Shown here: one piece after another, positions 60,877 to 64,000 of the stretch
Position numbering within the stretch: the first letter of the stretch is position 1
How the letters are laid out: the number at the start of each line of letters is the position of its first letter
DNA from: Voacanga thouarsii
Lineage: Eukaryota; Streptophyta; Magnoliopsida; Gentianales; Apocynaceae
Direction of reading: 5' to 3'
Assembly (NCBI GenBank): GCA_026120185.1
Contig: JANUWF010003379.1
Coordinates: 1,704,001 to 1,768,000 of the forward strand
DNA length: 64,000 nt
Program-made: the position numbers and the translations under genes
Notes under the pieces: generated by a model
Databases searched by the model: none
What the model was told of the DNA's origin: nothing
The model's input: only the letters and a program-made list of their open reading frames with translations

Positions 60877-61353
60877 ATAATTTCATGCCTATTAGAACAC
60901 ACATTTTGGAAATTTTACATCCCATGTGATGGAGTTTCTATTCGATGTTGATGTGTTTGGCCTTTGAATTTTTCACTCACTTTTGCTAATAAATGCCATC
61001 AACTAATATTCAACTACTCCTTTATATATACACATCCCAATAAAAGAAGAATAGCCAAAATTTTGCTTTATTTATGAATGCCTATATTGGTTTTTTTTTT
61101 TAAGGAAAACAACAAAATTCCGTGGTTATTAAATGCAATGAAAACACCAATCTTTATGTTTGGGCACAATCAATTCACGAGCTAAATATTCCCTATTGCT
61201 TGGAGGTTTACAAAGTAGAAAATTGACATTGTTCGAGTAACTTGTAAAAAGTTTAATTAATTTTATTTTGTTTGAGTTCGAATACTCAATCAATTTTAAT
61301 GGATGAACTTAACTTGAAAGCTCAAAAAACTTGATTAAGCGCGCGCACACACA

Positions 61354-61390
<37 letters not shown>

Positions 61391-61437
61391 TAGCTAAAAT
61401 AATCTACTAAAAATTGCAAAGAATACATTATTGAGGG
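60877..61437. other. Intergenic with TA microsatellite
   Basis: AT-rich DNA with a (TA)n tract at about 61357-61386 preceded by a short GC/CA run. No gene is seen. Confidence 0.6.
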
Positions 61438-61727
61438 TCTAAGTATCCCATTCGATTACACCATCGCTTAGTAATGCATGCTTAGCTAGAAAATCTATTA
61501 CAGGCGTGTTGCCTACTTGTCGAATAAAGGAAAATTGGGTTTATGAAAACTTCAAACCTTTGGATGCTATGAACCAGGTTGCCCATGTTAGAGAATCCTA
61601 CCTAGAAGAATTAAGCCTTTAGGATGGCGGACAAGGAGTCACATTCCACGACCATTGCAGAAATCCCACCATAGTGCATATTACAGCCCGTGGAAAATGG
61701 CCACTAGCTAGGCATACCCAGCATAAA
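61438..61727 (-). pseudogene. RNase H (RVT_3) relic of a plant LINE-type element
   Basis: On the minus strand one frame reads GGISAMVVECDSLSAILKA, another GNLVHSIQRFEVF, and a third gives GNTPVIDFLAKHALLSDGVI followed by EWDT and a stop (about 61520-61438). These are the E-x-D-S, helix and N-x-x-A/D-x-L-A-K motifs of the plant RVT_3 RNase H domain found at the end of LINE-type polyproteins and in free-standing copies. Two frameshifts separate them. The length is about 95 residues of a domain of roughly 120. Confidence 0.75.
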
Positions 61728-61840
61728 AAATATTACATAAGTTTCTATAGCAAGAATATTTAAATATATATTTGAAATATGATATTATTCATCATATATT
61801 TTAAATATTATTTTATATATTTATTTATTATTATTATTTT

Positions 61841-62260
61841 GGTAGAAGCTCTAAACGAGATAGTTCATCTTCTTGACATTTTGCCTACCAAAACCTTAAG
61901 TTTTCAAACCCCACTTTTGCACATTTTTTGTAAAGCTTCCTTCTTACTCATGTCTCAAGATTTTTTTGGCTGTCTTTGCTATCCTAACATATCTTCCACA
62001 ATGCCACACAAACTCTCTCGTCAATCCAACTCATGCATCTTTCTCGGCTACCCCCTTAAATCTTAGTCATATGGTTTCCGCTATCTAGAGCTTTCTACTA
62101 GTAAATTATCCTTTTTGTTACGTTGTCTCTTAAGAGTGCATTTTTTCCTTATTCCATACCTACTTCTTCTACCGATGATATTTCTCCCCTTTTTCTCTAT
62201 CCCACCACAACAATTCTCCCTCTCCTTCTTCTCCTTCGTCGTCCCATCCTCTGTCATGTC
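61841..62260 (+). pseudogene. copia integrase C-terminal relic
   Basis: The plus strand reads LPTKTLSFQTPL, then FGCLCYPNISSTMPHKLS and SCIFLGYPL, all characteristic of the end of the copia integrase core. Beyond a stop, shifted frames continue with fragments typical of the acidic/Ser-Pro linker. No gag, reverse transcriptase or LTR is attached, so it is an isolated fragment unrelated in position to copia A and B. Confidence 0.8.
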
Positions 62261-63463
62261 CCGTCTGTCATGTCCCGTGTATGTGGATCCGGAAGTATGA
62301 CTTTAAGTCTGGCAGTATCTTGGTCCTATGTTAGATTGAGATATTTCATTCACCCCTCCTCCTTTATATTCAAACGTCATCGTTGATTCCACACTTAGGG
62401 ATCAAATTCAAGATCAACCAAGCGGTATGAAAACTCAATTTTATTAAAATTCACCATGCTAATATAAAATTAAATTAAAAAGTACCTTTTTTTCTTTTAT
62501 TTATAAACTTAAAAAATCAGGTTGTTTAATTAAAAAATTCAGTAGAATAACTTCGATAGTACCCGTTTGATTGCAAACTTCAGCAAAATAGCTTCAATAG
62601 TGTTGGCCTAATCATAACATTCGAACAGTTTCGTGTTGATATCGTATTGTGAATTTTATTCAAAATAGAATAAAAAAAATTGAAAATTAAAAGAACAATA
62701 AGAGAGAAATAAGAGAATAATTTAGATTCAAATTAATTATACCGCTCATTTATAGAAGGCTCTTATTTATAGAGATTTAGATGTATATCTTAAAAATAAG
62801 AAATGAATATAATAAATAGATTCAAATTGGTTATTATGTTCGTTTATAGAAGGTCCCTATCTATAGATGTTTAAATAAATCATCGATAAGAAATGAATCT
62901 AATAAATATAATTTTATCTTATCATTAATAATCTTAAAAAAAAACAACCAGTCATATTTATCTTTTAGATAAAAATAAACATTCACATTTATCTTTAAAA
63001 TAAATAAATAATTTTGAAAAATGAAAAACTACTTTATTTTATTGGTTTAATAGCAAAAAATGAATTCTTTCATTTTCAAGATGTGTTTCAATCCAACTCT
63101 TCCAAAGAAAATAGGAGAAAATATCTTAGCTACTAATAACCTCATGGCCAAAATTTTAGATTGTGCTTTGGAAGAGTTTAAACTAGATAAATAATACAAT
63201 GTGGTGATGAAGTACACAGCAGAGACTGCAAGATTAGTATTGCCGCAATCTTAGAAAAGCATATTGGCATGACTTTTGACGCCTTTGCCCTTTAATGCTA
63301 TGATTGTAAAGAGCATCAATTATTGGCACTTTCCCCTAGGAATTAAAGAAACTCTTTCCATTTGAAAATTGAATGAAACATTTTCCAAACCTTCTAGACG
63401 CTCAAATAATTACCTAATTGATAAAATATATTTTTATAAGATTAAAATATTTCAAATTTGATA
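62261..63463. other. Intergenic, AT-rich
   Basis: Contains a short repeated motif, TTATAGAAGG.. followed by TATAGA.GTTTA.AT, at about 62751 and 62836. No gene is recognised. Confidence 0.5.
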
Positions 63464-63790
63464 CTCCTTGGTTCTTTTTTATCTATTCATTAAAATTAAA
63501 ATTTTTATCTAAATTTATCTTCTTGTTAATAAATTAAAATGATATTAATTACTATTTTTTCATAACTACCTCTCTTTAATATGGTGAGTACTTCTACACT
63601 TGTTAATGAGAAATGAAAGTAAATTAAATATACTTATAACATATAAAACTTTGGAGTTTGATTACTCCTTAATAAGGAGAGAGATTCTTCGAGGATAAAA
63701 TAAAAAATATAATTAATTAACTAAAAAAATTTATTTTTCTTAAAACTTATGAATCGGTTAAAATGGACAGATAAAAAGAGACGATGAGAA
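63464..63790. mobile_element. Stowaway-like MITE, family shared with 28607-28920
   Basis: It begins CTCCTTGGTTC after TA (63462-63463) and ends GACGATGAGAA before TA (63791-63792). The interior is collinear with the element at 28607: TTACTATTTTTTCA, GAGTA.T.CTACACTTGT, ACTCCTTAATAAGGA and CTTATGAAT. The ends have decayed more than in the other copy. Confidence 0.78.
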
Positions 63791-64000
63791 TATCATATAA
63801 GATGTGCTTTAAAAAAAAATCAAATACTGAATGAATGTGAATCTAATTAGTTTTTGTTTAAAATATAATTATAAAATTACTTTGTTTATATATAAGAGTA
63901 AAAGTTCATAAATCAAAACTAAAACCTTCGATTGTAAATATTTATATATTGTAATTAATTGACCTACTATATTACCTCGAATTACCACAATACTTACAAC

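Overview
The window is nuclear DNA of a higher plant, most likely a eudicot. It is AT-rich, the genes carry spliced GT..AG introns, and the intergenic DNA is filled with Ty1-copia and gypsy LTR remnants, a Mutator-like (MULE) relic and many short inverted-repeat elements. The host proteins are plant-type (a CCR4-NOT subunit NOT3, GH17 enzymes with an X8 domain, a plant GATA factor). Order or species cannot be fixed from the sequence; an asterid is a guess.

Layout. 1-13444 (+): the 3' three quarters of a NOT3 gene, 13 exons visible, with a 661-bp TA-flanked MITE in one intron. 13.5-17.4 kb: intergenic DNA with three Stowaway-like MITE candidates. 17.5-26.6 kb (-): a decayed Ty1-copia element ('copia A') holding a nested 2.0-kb solo LTR with a perfect 5-bp target duplication. 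26.6-30.8 kb: intergenic/upstream DNA with one MITE, two G-boxes and a strong G-quadruplex candidate. 30.9-33.7 kb and 35.6-37.8 kb (+): two tandem GH17/X8 endo-1,3-beta-glucanase genes with an identical intron position; the second has a 268-bp tandem duplication copying the splice acceptor of its intron. 38.1-39.7 kb: two members of a hAT-type short element family, the younger with a perfect 8-bp target duplication, beside a 26-bp tandem repeat and a pair of near-perfect hairpins. 40.9-45.7 kb (-): a plant mobile domain (PMD) pseudogene lying head-to-tail with a MULE transposase pseudogene and a further reading frame. 46.1-54.0 kb (-): a decayed Sirevirus-like copia ('copia B'), itself interrupted by a 1.8-kb gypsy-type solo LTR. 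57.0-58.1 kb (-): an intact two-exon GATA zinc-finger gene. 58.4-64 kb: MITEs, an RNase H relic of LINE type and a copia integrase relic.

Only four host genes look functional: NOT3 (mRNA deadenylation/transcription), two secreted, probably GPI-anchored callose-degrading enzymes, and the GATA factor. They share no pathway. The most noteworthy items are the duplicated splice acceptor in the second GH17 gene, the PMD-MULE association, the nested solo LTRs with readable target duplications, and the dated series of short inverted-repeat insertions. I saw no tRNA, rRNA or CRISPR array.
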